A stretch of 64,000 bases of DNA. Source: Notospermus geniculatus. Taxonomy: Eukaryota > Nemertea > Pilidiophora > Heteronemertea > Lineidae. Shown here piece by piece: positions 12,380 to 22,324 of the stretch. The stretch spans positions 290,876 to 354,875 of the forward strand of contig NMRB01000487.1 in the NCBI GenBank assembly GCA_002633025.1, given 5' to 3'. Made by a program: the position numbers and the translations under genes. Position 1 is the stretch's first letter. Every line of letters starts with the position of its first letter. The notes under the pieces were generated by a model. The model was not told where the DNA came from. It saw only the letters and a program-made list of their open reading frames with translations, and ran no database searches.

Positions 12380-13799
12380 TCCACAACTAATTGTACTTTC
12401 ATGGTTGAAGAGGTGATTCGTTATTACAACAACAGTGATACCCCTGTTTTCTGTGTAATGCTTGATGCATCCAAAGCTTTTGACTGTGTACATTTTATCA
12501 AACTCTTCAGAATCTTACAACGTAAAGGAATGTGTCCCCTGATCTCACGCCTATTAGCAATGCTATACACATCTCAGCAAGTTTGTATCAAATGGGAAGA
12601 TTATGTTACTCCTTCTTTTAGAGTATCCAATGGGGTAAAGCAAGGGGGTGTTTTATATCCTGTTCTCTTTAATTTGTATATAGGTGAGTTGCTTGATAAA
12701 CTTCATCAAGCTAAAGTTGGTTGTCATATACATGTAGGTCACTTTTTCTGTGGCGCGTTCGCGTATGCCGACGACGTTATTCTACTTGCACCATCATTGA
12801 TGTCATTACGGAAGCTGTTACATTTGTGTGATGAGTTCTCTTTTCTTTTCAAAATTAATTTAAACACTTCTAAAAGTAAATTGCTTGTTTTTGGAATTCA
12901 AAACGTTGATGGGATCACTGTTCGTTTCAATGATACTCTATTGGTACCTACTGTACATGAAATTCATCTTGGTATTCAACTGGGGCCGAATGCTGACCGA
13001 TGTAGAATTGAAATGGCGGTCAATGATTTGTAAAAAAAAGCAAATATTATGTTAGCACAGTTTCACCATGCTACATCGCAGGTCAAGTATAATTTATTTA
13101 AATGTTATTGTATGTCCTTGTATGGAAGTCCCATGTGGGATCTTACTATTCCTCAGTTTAATGATATCTGCATTGCATGGAGAAAGTGTGTAAGGAGAGT
13201 GATGGGCATCCCAATGAGGACCCACAACAACCTTATTTCTTATATTATTGATGACATTGATGTGCAAACCACCATAGAAAAACGTGCAATCAACTTCTTT
13301 CACAGCCTAGTCAAATCGTCAAATTCATATATGAAAATTGGTTTACAATTAGTTCTTGCTGGAAGTAGATCTCCCCTCAGTAATACTATTCACTACATTT
13401 GCAGGGAATATAACGTCAACAAATATGACCTCCCTGTATTGGGGTCTAATTTCGTCAATATCAGTATTAATGATGACCACTTAATGAGAATCGGGTTTCA
13501 GATCAGAGAATTAATTATGATGCGTTATTTTGGTAATGAAGTACTAGCAACAGAAGAATGTACTGAAATAATTGCCATGCTATGTACTCAGTGAGTCAGT
13601 TGTAAATTGATGGAACTTTGTGCGATAATTTAGGTTGTCGTTAATCCTAAATAATGTACATGTACTTCTGCTAGTCTCTCGTGTCTCCAGTCTGACTAGG
13701 ATGCACGCTGTCACATCGCACTTTTTTGTTAGCACACCTCACTGATACTTGCACTTGAAACTCTGTACATTGTACGAAATAAACATAATAATAAATAAA
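12380..13799 (+). mobile_element. 5'-truncated non-LTR retrotransposon (LINE)
   Basis: It holds the end of an RT frame (12401-13594), a 200-bp 3' UTR and an A-rich tail (AATAATAAATAAAAAAAAAG). Minisatellite units AAAAGTAAGACC lie on both sides, so it jumped into the repeat array of the hAT-like element. The 5' truncation is typical of LINE integration. Confidence 0.75.
12401..13594 (+). pseudogene. LINE reverse transcriptase, C-terminal part, one in-frame stop
   Basis: The conceptual product is the second half of a non-LTR reverse transcriptase. LDASKAFDCV corresponds to RT motif A with its catalytic Asp, SNGVKQGGVLYP to motif B, and FAYADDVILLA to the YADD catalytic loop. Downstream are the thumb and the typical CMSLYGSPMWDL segment. 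Both parts are in the same frame, separated only by TAA at 13031-13033 after AVNDL. The endonuclease and the N-terminal RT are absent. The motifs fit the CR1/L2/Rex1/jockey side of LINEs; I cannot fix the clade. It is a dead copy. Confidence 0.85.
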
Positions 13800-14603
13800 A
13801 AAAAAGTAAGACCCTGTTATAAAAGTAAGACCCCACAGTACAAAACTAAGACCCTGTTATAAAAGTAAGACCCCCACACTACAAAAGTAACTCTTACTTT
13901 TATAACAGGGTCTTAGTTTTGTAGTGTGGGGGTCTTACTTTTGTAGGTCTTAGGTCTTAGTTTTGTACACACCCTGGGGAGATCAGACCAATCCCTACAA
14001 CTTTTCAAAAGGGACCCATAGTAAATTCTCAAGGACTTAGGAGCTGCAGGTATCGGTGGTTTTCCCGCCAGTACATGTGTAGACAAGACAAGAGGTAATT
14101 CTGAACACTGTAATGCGTGATTGATCATGTTTATCGTAGGCCTGTGCAGTTCATGTTGATTCATGTTGATGCTGGGAGGTATGTCGGAAATGAGACAATT
14201 ATCATCCAGGCGGTGGAGATCGATGATGCTGAAATGAGCCGTCCATCGTCCACTATGGGCGGTTATGTCCGCATAAATTAGACGTGCACAAAACGTATTT
14301 GTAAGTGTAAAACAGATGTTTTTGTGCCAAAACAGATATTTCTGTGTAAAAACAGACATACAAAACGTACAAAACGTGATTATTTTCGGCTAAACGTGTG
14401 TGTATTCCCAAAACGGATATATTTCTTGCAAAACAGATGTAAGTTTGTCGATAAACATGAAAGTTTTACCCGATTTTTATATTTTCTCGCAGAGATGTCG
14501 GCTCGCAGAGAGCAAACCGCAGAGGTGTTTGCCAAACGAAGACGCTAGATGGCGCTCGATACTATCGCTGTTTTAGTGTTCGGTTTCTCGTCCGTTGGAG
14601 AAC

Positions 14604-14678
14604 GAGCCTCCGTGGCCAAGTGGTTAGCACGCGCGGTGGGAGGGCGTGGGTTCGAATCCTGTCGTGACATTTTTTTTC
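14604..14678 (+). other. tRNA-like pol III sequence in left foldback arm
   Basis: TGGCCAAGTGG matches the box A consensus and GGTTCGAATCC matches box B perfectly, about 36 bp apart. A run of eight T follows at once, as in a pol III terminator. The acceptor stem does not pair, so this is tRNA-derived and not a working tRNA gene. Confidence 0.65.
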
Positions 14679-14842
14679 ATTTCAATACTACAATAGTTTC
14701 ACTTCATTTTTTTTCTTATCGACTTTTTATAATATCGATCTCGCATGGCTGTCAGAAAATTGTGAACAAAGTATTGCATTCTTTTTGAGAAATTAGACCT
14801 AGGCCTATGAAAAATAATTAATCATCAGGAAAGACTCAAAGG

Positions 14843-14996
14843 CCGATATTTTCAAAGCTGTTTTAAACGCTAAAATGCATTTTAGTCCAGCAATTGCATG
14901 CCAATTGTGAACAAAGTATTGCTTTGTCCAATAAGCATGCAAGTTCTGGACTAAAATGCATTTTAGCGTTAAAACAGCTTTGAAAATATGGGCCAA
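14843..14996. mobile_element. Palindrome inside the foldback centre
   Basis: The arms GATATTTTCAAAGCTGTTTT and the complement enclose a second matched pair, CTAAAATGCATTTTAGTCCAG. This is most likely a MITE that inserted into the larger foldback. Confidence 0.7.
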
Positions 14997-15029
14997 AGTC
15001 TCTTTTCTGTAATCTCTTACTAGAAGGTG

Positions 15030-15060
15030 CCTGAGGAAGACGCCCGTTGGGGTCGAAACT
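15030..15060 (+). other. Hammerhead-like motif
   Basis: CCTGAGGAAGACGCCC, loop, GGGGTC, GAAACTTTGC. It has the order CTGANGA, stem, GAAAC of a hammerhead core, with one extra A before stem II. It is the diverged relative of the hairpins at 27-58 and 8678-8708. Confidence 0.4.
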
Positions 15061-15300
15061 TTGCGAAAGGGGCTTTCATTTTACCAAATAGATGTAAAAG
15101 TTATTCTGATTGGCCCGGTTCCAGACCTCAGGTTATGAAAGGGGCTGTTCACATAAACTGTCATTTTACCATAGTTCTGCTTGACCTACGCCTATGAGTC
15201 CAGTCGTCAAGTTCAGGCAGGTGGACACAAAGGGGTCCTGACCACCAGGCCAAGCAGAACAATTTTTACGTCTATTTGGTAAAATGAAGGCTTAAATAAA
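15060..15300. repeat. Inverted repeat in foldback centre
   Basis: TTTCATTTTACCAAATAGA near 15075 is matched by TCTATTTGGTAAAATGAA near 15270. Between them lie copies of GGGGCTGTTCAC. It may be another small element. Confidence 0.5.
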
Positions 15301-15563
15301 CGGCCCCTTATGGAGACAACGTATTATATCATTTTGTGTGTCATTCTTTCTGCTTTATTTTTTGGATATTCTCCCTCCACAGTACTAATGATGAAATGTT
15401 GGCCTCATGATTAATTATTTTTCTCATGATTAGTTATTTTTCATAGGCCTAGGTCTAATTTTTCAAAATTTTGTCTGACAGCCACGCGAGATCCATATAA
15501 TAAAAGTCGACAAGAAAGAAATAAAATGAAGTGAAACTAACGAAATGAAAAAAAAAATGTCAT

Positions 15564-15638
15564 GACAGGATTCGAACCCACGCCCTTCCGCTTGATAACC
15601 GCGCGTGCTAAACACTTGGCCACGGAGGCTCGTGCTCC
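15564..15638 (-). other. tRNA-like pol III sequence in right foldback arm
   Basis: On the minus strand it has TGGCCAAGTG for box A and GGGTTCGAATCC for box B, followed by a T-rich run. It is the mirrored copy of 14604-14678, with small differences in the box A to box B spacer. Confidence 0.65.
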
Positions 15639-16311
15639 AACAGACGAGAAACCGCAGACTAAAACAGCGATAGTATCGAGCGCCATCTAGCGTCTTCGTT
15701 TGGCAAACACCTCTGCGGTTTGCTCTCTGCGAGCCGACATCTCTGCGAGAAAATATAAAAATCGGGTAAAACTTTCGTGTTTATCGACAAACTTACATCT
15801 GTTTGGCAAGAAATATATTCGTTTTGGGAATACACACACGTTTAGCCGAAAATAATCACGTTTTGTATGTCTGTTTTTACAAAGAAATATCTGTTTTGGC
15901 ACAAAAACATATGTTTTACACTTACAAATACGTTTTGTGCACGTCTAATTTATGCGGACATAACCGCCCATAGTCCACCGTCCATCGTCCATGTTTTTCG
16001 AATACCCGCGTTCATGGCTGTACATATGCTTCTCTAAATTAACAAATTCATTGTTTGACAGGTATGTTGAAGGATATCGCCTTTAACTGACCGGAACATA
16101 CAAAACGTGAAATGCAATGTAGGCAACCGACGTGACGAATTGTACTGACGAAGTCAAATCCTGATTAACCGAAGTCAACCGAAATTTTTAAAGTCGTTCA
16201 TTCATGATTTTGGTGAGTTAAAGAGACATCTGCTGATGTCGAGAGAATGTTGATACCAACACAAAGAAATAAAAAAGAAAATTGGCACTACCTCTGCTTC
16301 GATATTACCAT

Positions 16312-16405
16312 GGTAGGCTGTCAGAGTGTCGTAATGGAAACATCGACGCCTGTCACCTCCAGGATCTGGGTTCGATTCAGGTGCGGGAATCAACGTCCTA
16401 GGAAT
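16312..16405 (+). other. tRNA-like sequence, probable SINE head
   Basis: GTGTCGTAATGGAAACATCG resembles box A, and GGGTTCGATTC matches box B. There is no closed acceptor stem. Apart from this, 16031-17400 holds no feature I recognise. Confidence 0.4.
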
Positions 16406-17420
16406 GCAAGTCCGCCAAACAATAACCCGCTATTTAAGGTTATATTTCATTGGTCATGGTCTCTATAGCCATATGCATGTACACCCTTAGTCAAAAGTAA
16501 ATAGACAACGGCTAAATTCAATATTTCCTAATATAGCAGCGAGGCACAGTTTTTCTTTTTATTTCCATTGATAACAATTGCTTTGGCACCTTTTTACACC
16601 AAAATTATCTTGCTGTCCGTTGAACTGATATTTTTGTGAAAGTTTGAATTTTCATTAAAAAAAGGGATTTTTTGTTCGTGATTTTTGGTGATCGCACCTA
16701 TGCCATCTTGAAGCACATTTGCTTCTGAGTAGAATCTAGCTTTCGGATCCTATGGATCTGAAAGGGGGGACAAAGTTACAAATGGACTTTCGCAATGATT
16801 TTTGTTCGGTTTGCCAAGTTCGATCTTCCACGAGCTTGTCCGTATTTTATACCGACCAAGTGTTGAATATTCATCAGTTCTCCGTCACAAAGCATACGCT
16901 CGGGATAAACTACATTGATTGTGTTGCATCATTATTATTGATTGCATTGTGCACTATGGTTTAGTTTTGAAAATGCAAACATGCTTTGTGGTTAGCTATA
17001 TGCGGTAATCGCATACAGTAGGTCGGAACGTCATCCCGGGCACATTTGTGCCTTATTGTTATTCACATTATCTCTTATTGAAATTCCAAAGGCTCGGTCA
17101 AATTGGCCAAGTATGAATAGCGATTATTATTGGTGGTCCTGAACTTGCCGCGTCGCAACTGGTTGGTTATAAACGTCGTGTCAGACTGGCAACTGGAAAA
17201 AGCTTAAAATTGTTTGTAAGAAACCCATCAATGAATCGGTTGCAGAAGCTTCAATTCTTTATTTCAAAATGTCATTGTGTCTGGAAACAGTAGATCCGTA
17301 AAATGCTCATGTTCTCGATTTTGCAAAGGCGATACTAAACTAGAGCTGGCAGCCGCCAGCAACCTCTCTGCCGATAGATGAATGCTCCAGCGGAATGGAA
17401 GCAGAGAATACATACATTGT

Positions 17421-18755
17421 TGGTGCCGTGACCAGGATGACTTCAGAGACAGATGGTGCCCTCAAATCCCGTCCTGCATACAGAGGACAAATCACGAAAC
17501 TCACTCACAAGGCGGAGGAAATCGTTGGCAGCGAAGAACCTTTGTCCAGCAAAAACAGGATTACGCTACTCGCCATGATCGACTCGATCAAATCGAAGTT
17601 GAAACATATCAAAACGTTTGACCAAGTTATCTCGGATTCCTTACTGCAAACAGACGACGGCAAATTCGAACGTTCGATCGAGGAGGCTCAATCAACGAGA
17701 GCGTGTTCAAGTACCAAACGTTCTTGGCTGATCACGAGGCAGCAAATCAATTGGATACTAGTCTCTCCAGTGCTACGTCATCAACGTCATCGTCCACCTC
17801 CCGGAAAAAGGTAAATCTTCCAAAACTTTCTCTGACACCTTTTAGTGGAGACATCCTTAAGTGGCAAAGCTTTAAGGATGGATTCGATGCAGCAGTCGAC
17901 AAAGACGATGGTCTCGACGAAATTCAAAAGTTTCAATACCTTCGCACCTATCTCATAGGTGATGCAGCAAGTGCAATTGAAGGACTCTCCCTCACTAATG
18001 GGAATTACACACACGCTCTGGAAATTCTTACCAAACGTTATGGACAAAAGCACAAAATCATAGCCGCTTACATGACAGCCCTATGGAAGTTACCAGAGCC
18101 ATCAGTCTCCATCAGCAACCTCACGAATTTCCATGATTCGTTGGAAAGTTACATTCGCGGATTGAAGGCTCTCGGTAAAACGGAGGACGCTTTCGGTGAT
18201 TTGTTAGTGCCCATTATTCTCGAAAAACTCCCTTCTTCCATTCGACAACAGATCTCGCGAGAAAACGGAGATGCCGCGTGGACCATCGGCAAACTGCGAG
18301 AGGCTATTCGCAAAGAGATTGATGCCATGCAGGCAGGGGATTCGCAGAGTCACATCGCATTGGACATTCCAGTAACTGGTGCATTCCTCACCAATACGAA
18401 ACCCGATCGACAGGCCACTCAACATAAAGCAAGGCTAAGGGAACATCAAAAGCCCACATTCAATTTCAAATGTGCCTTCTACCAAGAGGAACACAAGGCT
18501 ACGTCATGTGACAAGGTGACCTCCAAATCCGCCAGACGTGACATTGTGCAAAGGGACAAACTCTGTGTTAATTGTCTCTCCAGTTCTCATGGAGTAGACG
18601 ACTGCCGCAGCAGATACACGTGCGCTGAATGTAAGGAGCGCCACCACACGTCACTTTGTCTGGGGAAACGCCCTGATGTACCAAACAATCAAGTCCATGC
18701 TTGTTATGCTTCCGACACTCGGATTAAAAGACATGCTGCCGTGGATCACTTATGA
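17421..18755 (+). pseudogene. BEL/Pao retrotransposon gag, frameshifted and lacking pol
   Basis: The gag polyprotein of a BEL/Pao LTR retrotransposon. TGGTGCCGTGACC at 17421-17433 is placed like a primer-binding site, and the first Met follows at 17437 (MTSETDGALKS). Around 17685 one base was gained or lost; the sequence continues in the frame that contains VFKYQTFLADHEAANQLD. Then come the conserved LPKLSLTPFSGDILKWQSF block (the DUF1759-type capsid region) and two zinc knuckles, CVNCLSSSHGVDDC and CAECKERHHTSLC. The frame stops at 18753. No protease, RT or integrase follows, and I found no LTR pair. It is a fragment of a retroelement. Confidence 0.85.
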
Positions 18756-19220
18756 TGAGTAGGTCCCCGTACCACGTGTGCGGTCCTGAGACGTCAACAA
18801 TCGAAGCAAAATTCTACCGCCCGTTGGTATTGTTCATAACACTAATTAGCTAAAACTGATCAGTCCTCACATACGTATGCTAGGCCCCACTCATCGTAAA
18901 CGTCATGTAGTAACATTAAAATCGACTCGAAAAAATCATCCGTGACCCAGGCGCGTATGAGGCCTAAACATGCTAAACTGACTGGTAACCGGTGTCTCGA
19001 TGTTAGAATATACGCGGTATTATCAAATCCTAGCGGTAGATCATGGAACCAATCTAGAGGCCGACGGCACTACTATGGTGTAGCTGTGCACAAGATCTAT
19101 AATTTAGGGCTACGAAATATTTGTTTGCCATTTGCAAAATCTCGAATCGTCTTCCGCGCGATGTGTACGGAAGAATGGACTGGTATTTTTTACGAAAGAA
19201 AAGAATACAAAGAGAAAGTG
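18756..19220. other. Nothing recognised
   Basis: This short stretch after the gag remnant has no motif, no pol sequence and no clear inverted repeat. Confidence 0.4.
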
Positions 19221-19224
19221 ACAC

Positions 19225-19645
19225 GTCAAAGCCTACGGTTGGCGGGGATCGAACTCGGCGCATACATGCGAGACGGCTGCACTTCGGCTCAGACACTGGG
19301 CCGAATTAATAAAACATAGCAAAAGCTTACAAGCCAAAGCCACAAGGCCAAGCTTTTGCTTGTCAAGGAGAAGCACAAGCCAAAGATTTTGCTCACAAAC
19401 ATATTCATAATCAATTGCTTGACCTCATGACCTTTTCTTATAAAGCCAAGCAAGATTTTCTATCTGATGAAGCTAATGCTCACAAGACAAAGCTTCTGCT
19501 AATTCTTATAGGGAGTTGCTTGTTCTATGAAGCAAAAGCGAAATTTTATAAATACCTCTTCAAGAAAAAGCCCAGAAAAAGCAAGTGCTAGTTTTTATGA
19601 ATTCGGCCCAATGTCTACGCGGTGGGCGCGACACACTGGACAGAC
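19225..19645 (-). other. tRNA-like sequence split by a MITE
   Basis: On the minus strand GAGTTCGATCCCC (box B) and TGAGCCGAAGTGC (box A-like) lie at 19236-19300, and the presumed upstream part, CGCGCCCACCGCGTAGAC, lies at about 19617-19636. The two are separated by the palindromic element at 19303-19611. Confidence 0.45.
19303..19611. mobile_element. MITE with GGGCCGAATT termini
   Basis: The left end GGGCCGAATTAATAAAAC pairs with the right end TTTTTATGAATTCGGCCC. The interior is rich in AAGCTT, CAAGC and GCTTG words that can pair with one another. There is no ORF. Confidence 0.7.
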
Positions 19646-20976
19646 AGACGTCACATTTACCACCATATAACCTCTCTGCCCCCCAGGCAGAGAAGTAAAA
19701 ACCTCCGTTTTTGATCAAATTTCAATCTTTCACCAAACGGTCACTAAACTGTACACCAGGTCATTTCGGTGGAAAGAAGTGCCGAAGCAGTTGTTATTAG
19801 TGAGTATAAAAAGAAAAAAATGCGTTTCATTAATATTAAAACAAATATTGAATTCAGTCACTGTCTATTTACATATATTCTATTTACTTCTGACTAAGTG
19901 TGCACATATATTCTAATCCATTGTGTTGAACAATAAAACGCGGGTTTGATTCCAGGGGGACTTTGATCCCTGTCACACCGCTTCAGGGTTGTTCGTAAGA
20001 ACACCGAATCGAAGATTAAGGTCACCGAATCGGAATCAATTAACGTGCAGTTTGCATTTAAACGCAAGGATGATGAATTGAAATGACTTACAATAAAAAT
20101 AAAATGCACATTTACACTTCTGCGTTACATTTTGTTAGAACTCAGACAAAAGCTAGATCACTTCCCGTCGCTGCCGTGTACACCCCGTGGCACTCCGACG
20201 GCAGGCGCAGATTTAGGAGTGGCGGAGGCGCAGCGGGCACGCCCCCCCCCCCCTCCCCATTGCGCAGGCCATATTTTTTTCAGACATGTATTTTCCGCGG
20301 CACACTGCAAATACTGCGCACTCTACTTCCCGCCATATGCACACAGCCCTCACGTGCGTACCGACCACAATCCCGCGCCTTATCCCCGAGTGATTGCCCT
20401 CGGAGCCGCGCTTCAGAATAGATAAAGAGGAGCGCGGAGTACCGTATTTACTGACACAACCAGCTGACTATGCGGAGGCTATGAGCTGAGCNATACGGCG
20501 GGGGGGGGTGTTCTGGGGGTTGGTACACCCCCCCCCCTCTGCGACCAAATATAACATTTTTTAATCGTTAAACATAAAGCACCTCGCTTGTGGCGTAGCA
20601 CCCGTCCGTGTCTCTGATGTACCGGTAATCATTGTGACAGTCGTTGCATCCATGTTTCCCCTGCTTGGGACAACTGTTGACCTACTATATATACTGGTAC
20701 TGCATTGTTATGTGTACCTTTCTATTGTTTCAAAATGTCTAAGAGGCGTGGCATCTGACGGGCTGAGTCTCCCAGTAAGAACAGGAAGATAAGATCATTT
20801 GTTCTACAAAAGGTTTGTAAAGACATTCTCAACCTCAGATACCGGGAAATCGCGTCTCAGAGCTTCCAATTTTGAAAATTTTCCTCCGGAGGTCCCCGGA
20901 CCCCCGCCAAATCAGCGCCGATGAAGCGCGCGGCTTTGGCGCGTTGGATTCCAGGGACCTGAACCTTTAGAACCCA
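19646..20976. other. Non-coding stretch with poly-C/G runs
   Basis: Runs of C near 20230 and 20530 and of G near 20500 surround one N at 20492. The block ATACCGGGAAATCGCGTCTC at about 20838, with the GGACCCCCG that follows, is repeated weakly at 21620, so it belongs to a dispersed family. No gene is recognised. Confidence 0.4.
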
Positions 20977-21369
20977 CACTGTAAAAACGAATGGGCTCGA
21001 GAGACCCATGATTTTGTCCACTACCTGGACACATGGGTTTTGAAACGTGTTCAATGGAGAATGGGTCCATGGTGCCCAGAATATTTGTTCTTCGAGCCTG
21101 AAACGGACAGGTCTATAGGTTCCAGTAACCCATAATGAGAGTTTCATAGGTCACTTTGGCCCATCTACGAATGCTACCGTGGGGTGTTGGCACCCATGAG
21201 CAGCAATAGTAGATGGGCCAAAGTGACCTGTGAAACTGGTCATTATGGGTTACTGGAACCTAAGGACCTCCTCGTTTCAGGCTCGAAGAACAAATATTCT
21301 GGGTACCATGGACCCATTCTCACCTCAAACCCACGTGTCCAGGTAGTGGACAAAATGGTTTTTACAGTG
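20977..21369. mobile_element. Foldback with CACTGTAAAAA termini
   Basis: The left end CACTGTAAAAACGAATGGG and right end TTTTTACAGTG define 393 bp with arms of about 180 bp, sharing CAGGCTCGAAGAACAAATAT and CATTATGGGTTACTGGAACC in inverted form. The same terminal word ends the 32646-34177 element. Confidence 0.75.
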
Positions 21370-21733
21370 CACCCCTCGATGAAATCCTGGATCCGTCCCT
21401 GACTAAGTGTGATCATGTAGGCCTAGTGCCTGTGGCTCACCATGTGCTAAAATGTGACCCACCAGAGCCTTGAATATGTACAGTACATGTAAGTTCTTTT
21501 TTCCACTATGTACGTGATGTAAATTTTCTTCTGGCGCGTGATGGGGGCTTCTTTGGAACATTTTACCGACAGTAATTCTCGAAAATGTCATTTCCCAGTG
21601 CCTGTGCATTCTTATCCTCAAATACCAGGAAATCGCATCTAAAGGCTCGTCTACACGATCATACATTTGTTCAAAACATCATCATACATTTGTATGATGA
21701 TGTCCAAGCTTGTGTGTCGATTCTTTTTCGTTC

Positions 21734-21869
21734 ATACTTACTTGAGTCTAATAAATAATAACAATTGAATAGTCCCTTTAACCGCCTAATCACTGCTCAA
21801 ACCCCTCCAATAAAAATAGACTCTCCCATATCAGCGGTCCTCGCGCATGCGCACACCAGTCCTTTTGAG
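21734..21869 (+). repeat. DIRS left inverted terminal repeat
   Basis: From ATACTTACTTGAGTC to CCTTTTGAG it matches the complement of 28162-28297 with only about two mismatches. It contains the palindrome GCGCATGCGC (see separate entry). The low divergence means that the insertion is young. Confidence 0.92.
21843..21853. promoter_or_regulatory. NRF1-like site in DIRS terminal repeat
   Basis: CGCGCATGCGC fits the NRF1 consensus YGCGCAYGCGCR and is present in both terminal repeats (also near 28181-28191). A role in transcription from the terminal repeat is inference. Confidence 0.4.
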
Positions 21870-21950
21870 CACCTTCCGGTGCTGATTCGTTTGCCTTTTC
21901 ACTGCTAGATTTCGACCGTGTTTTCTCGTATATTTGAAGAAGTCTTCCTG

Positions 21951-22068
21951 GGTCCAAATCCATAAAACCTTGCTAGCTTAGTTGGCTGCTAGTTGTGTTC
22001 ATTGGCCTGTACAAACTAGGCACTTTAGCAGGCAACTACGCCTAGCAAGGTTTTATGGATTTGGGCCC
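21951..22068. mobile_element. MITE in DIRS leader
   Basis: The termini GGTCCAAATCCATAAAACC and complement, with the core TTAGTTGGCTGCTAG, match the family member at 7116-7235. It lies between the terminal repeat and the gag-like ORF, so it inserted into, or was captured by, the DIRS element. Confidence 0.75.
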
Positions 22069-22324
22069 TGATTTTTAGCGGACATTGGATGGAGTAAGGT
22101 TTGTATACTCTTACTGTACTCACTGTACCGTTTTTCCCCGGTTACACGGCTTGGCCGGTGTTTTTTCTCGGGATCGTCTCGCACAGCCGACGGGTTTTTT
22201 CCCGCCGCGGTTGTGACGTCACTCGTTGCGGGCGTTTTCGACCGCTTTTCTGCGTGCCATGTGTCAAGCTGTCCTTCGTGTGTCAATTGTCTGAGTGTTT
22301 TTGTGTGCCGTTTAAAGCCAGATT

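Larger units (their letters stand above)
12286..13975. mobile_element. hAT-like TIR element with minisatellite termini
   Basis: The left end AGGGTGTCTACAAAACTAAG matches the inverted right end AGGGTGTGTACAAAACTAAG, with pairing over about 45 bp. The direct repeat GGGGAGAT flanks it exactly (12278-12285 and 13976-13983). An 8-bp duplication and an AGGG start fit the hAT superfamily. Both ends run into tandem units of the type AAAAGTAAGACCCTGTTAT. No transposase remains; the interior is a LINE insertion. Confidence 0.75.
11925..14253. repeat. Dispersed repeat, interrupted by a TIR element
   Basis: Segments at 11925-12285 and 13984-14253 are the two broken halves of a family also seen at 37712-38519: both contain TTTTGCATGGCAA or a close variant, CTGGAAAATTAATGCTATACC or a close variant, and GACCAATCCCTACAACTTTT. 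Inverted arms at about 11945-12050 and 14165-14250 carry GACGATGGACGG and the complement. The frame at 11838-12251 crosses this repeat and is not a gene. Confidence 0.6.
14254..15972. mobile_element. 1.7-kb foldback element with long arms
   Basis: The termini TATGGGCGGTTATGTCCG and complement extend to arms of about 550 bp (14254-14815 and 15400-15972). The hexamer GTCCAC flanks both ends (14248-14253, 15973-15978), though the target is itself repetitive. Each arm carries a tRNA-like sequence, so the two face each other. The centre contains further palindromes at 14843-14996 and 15060-15300. Frames in the arms are mirrored copies of one another and not genes. Confidence 0.75.

Noticed and set aside
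14324-15902. Two similar frames starting MPKQIFLCKNRHTK
   Set aside because: They are mirror copies in the two arms of one foldback; the similarity comes from the inverted repeat, not from a gene pair.
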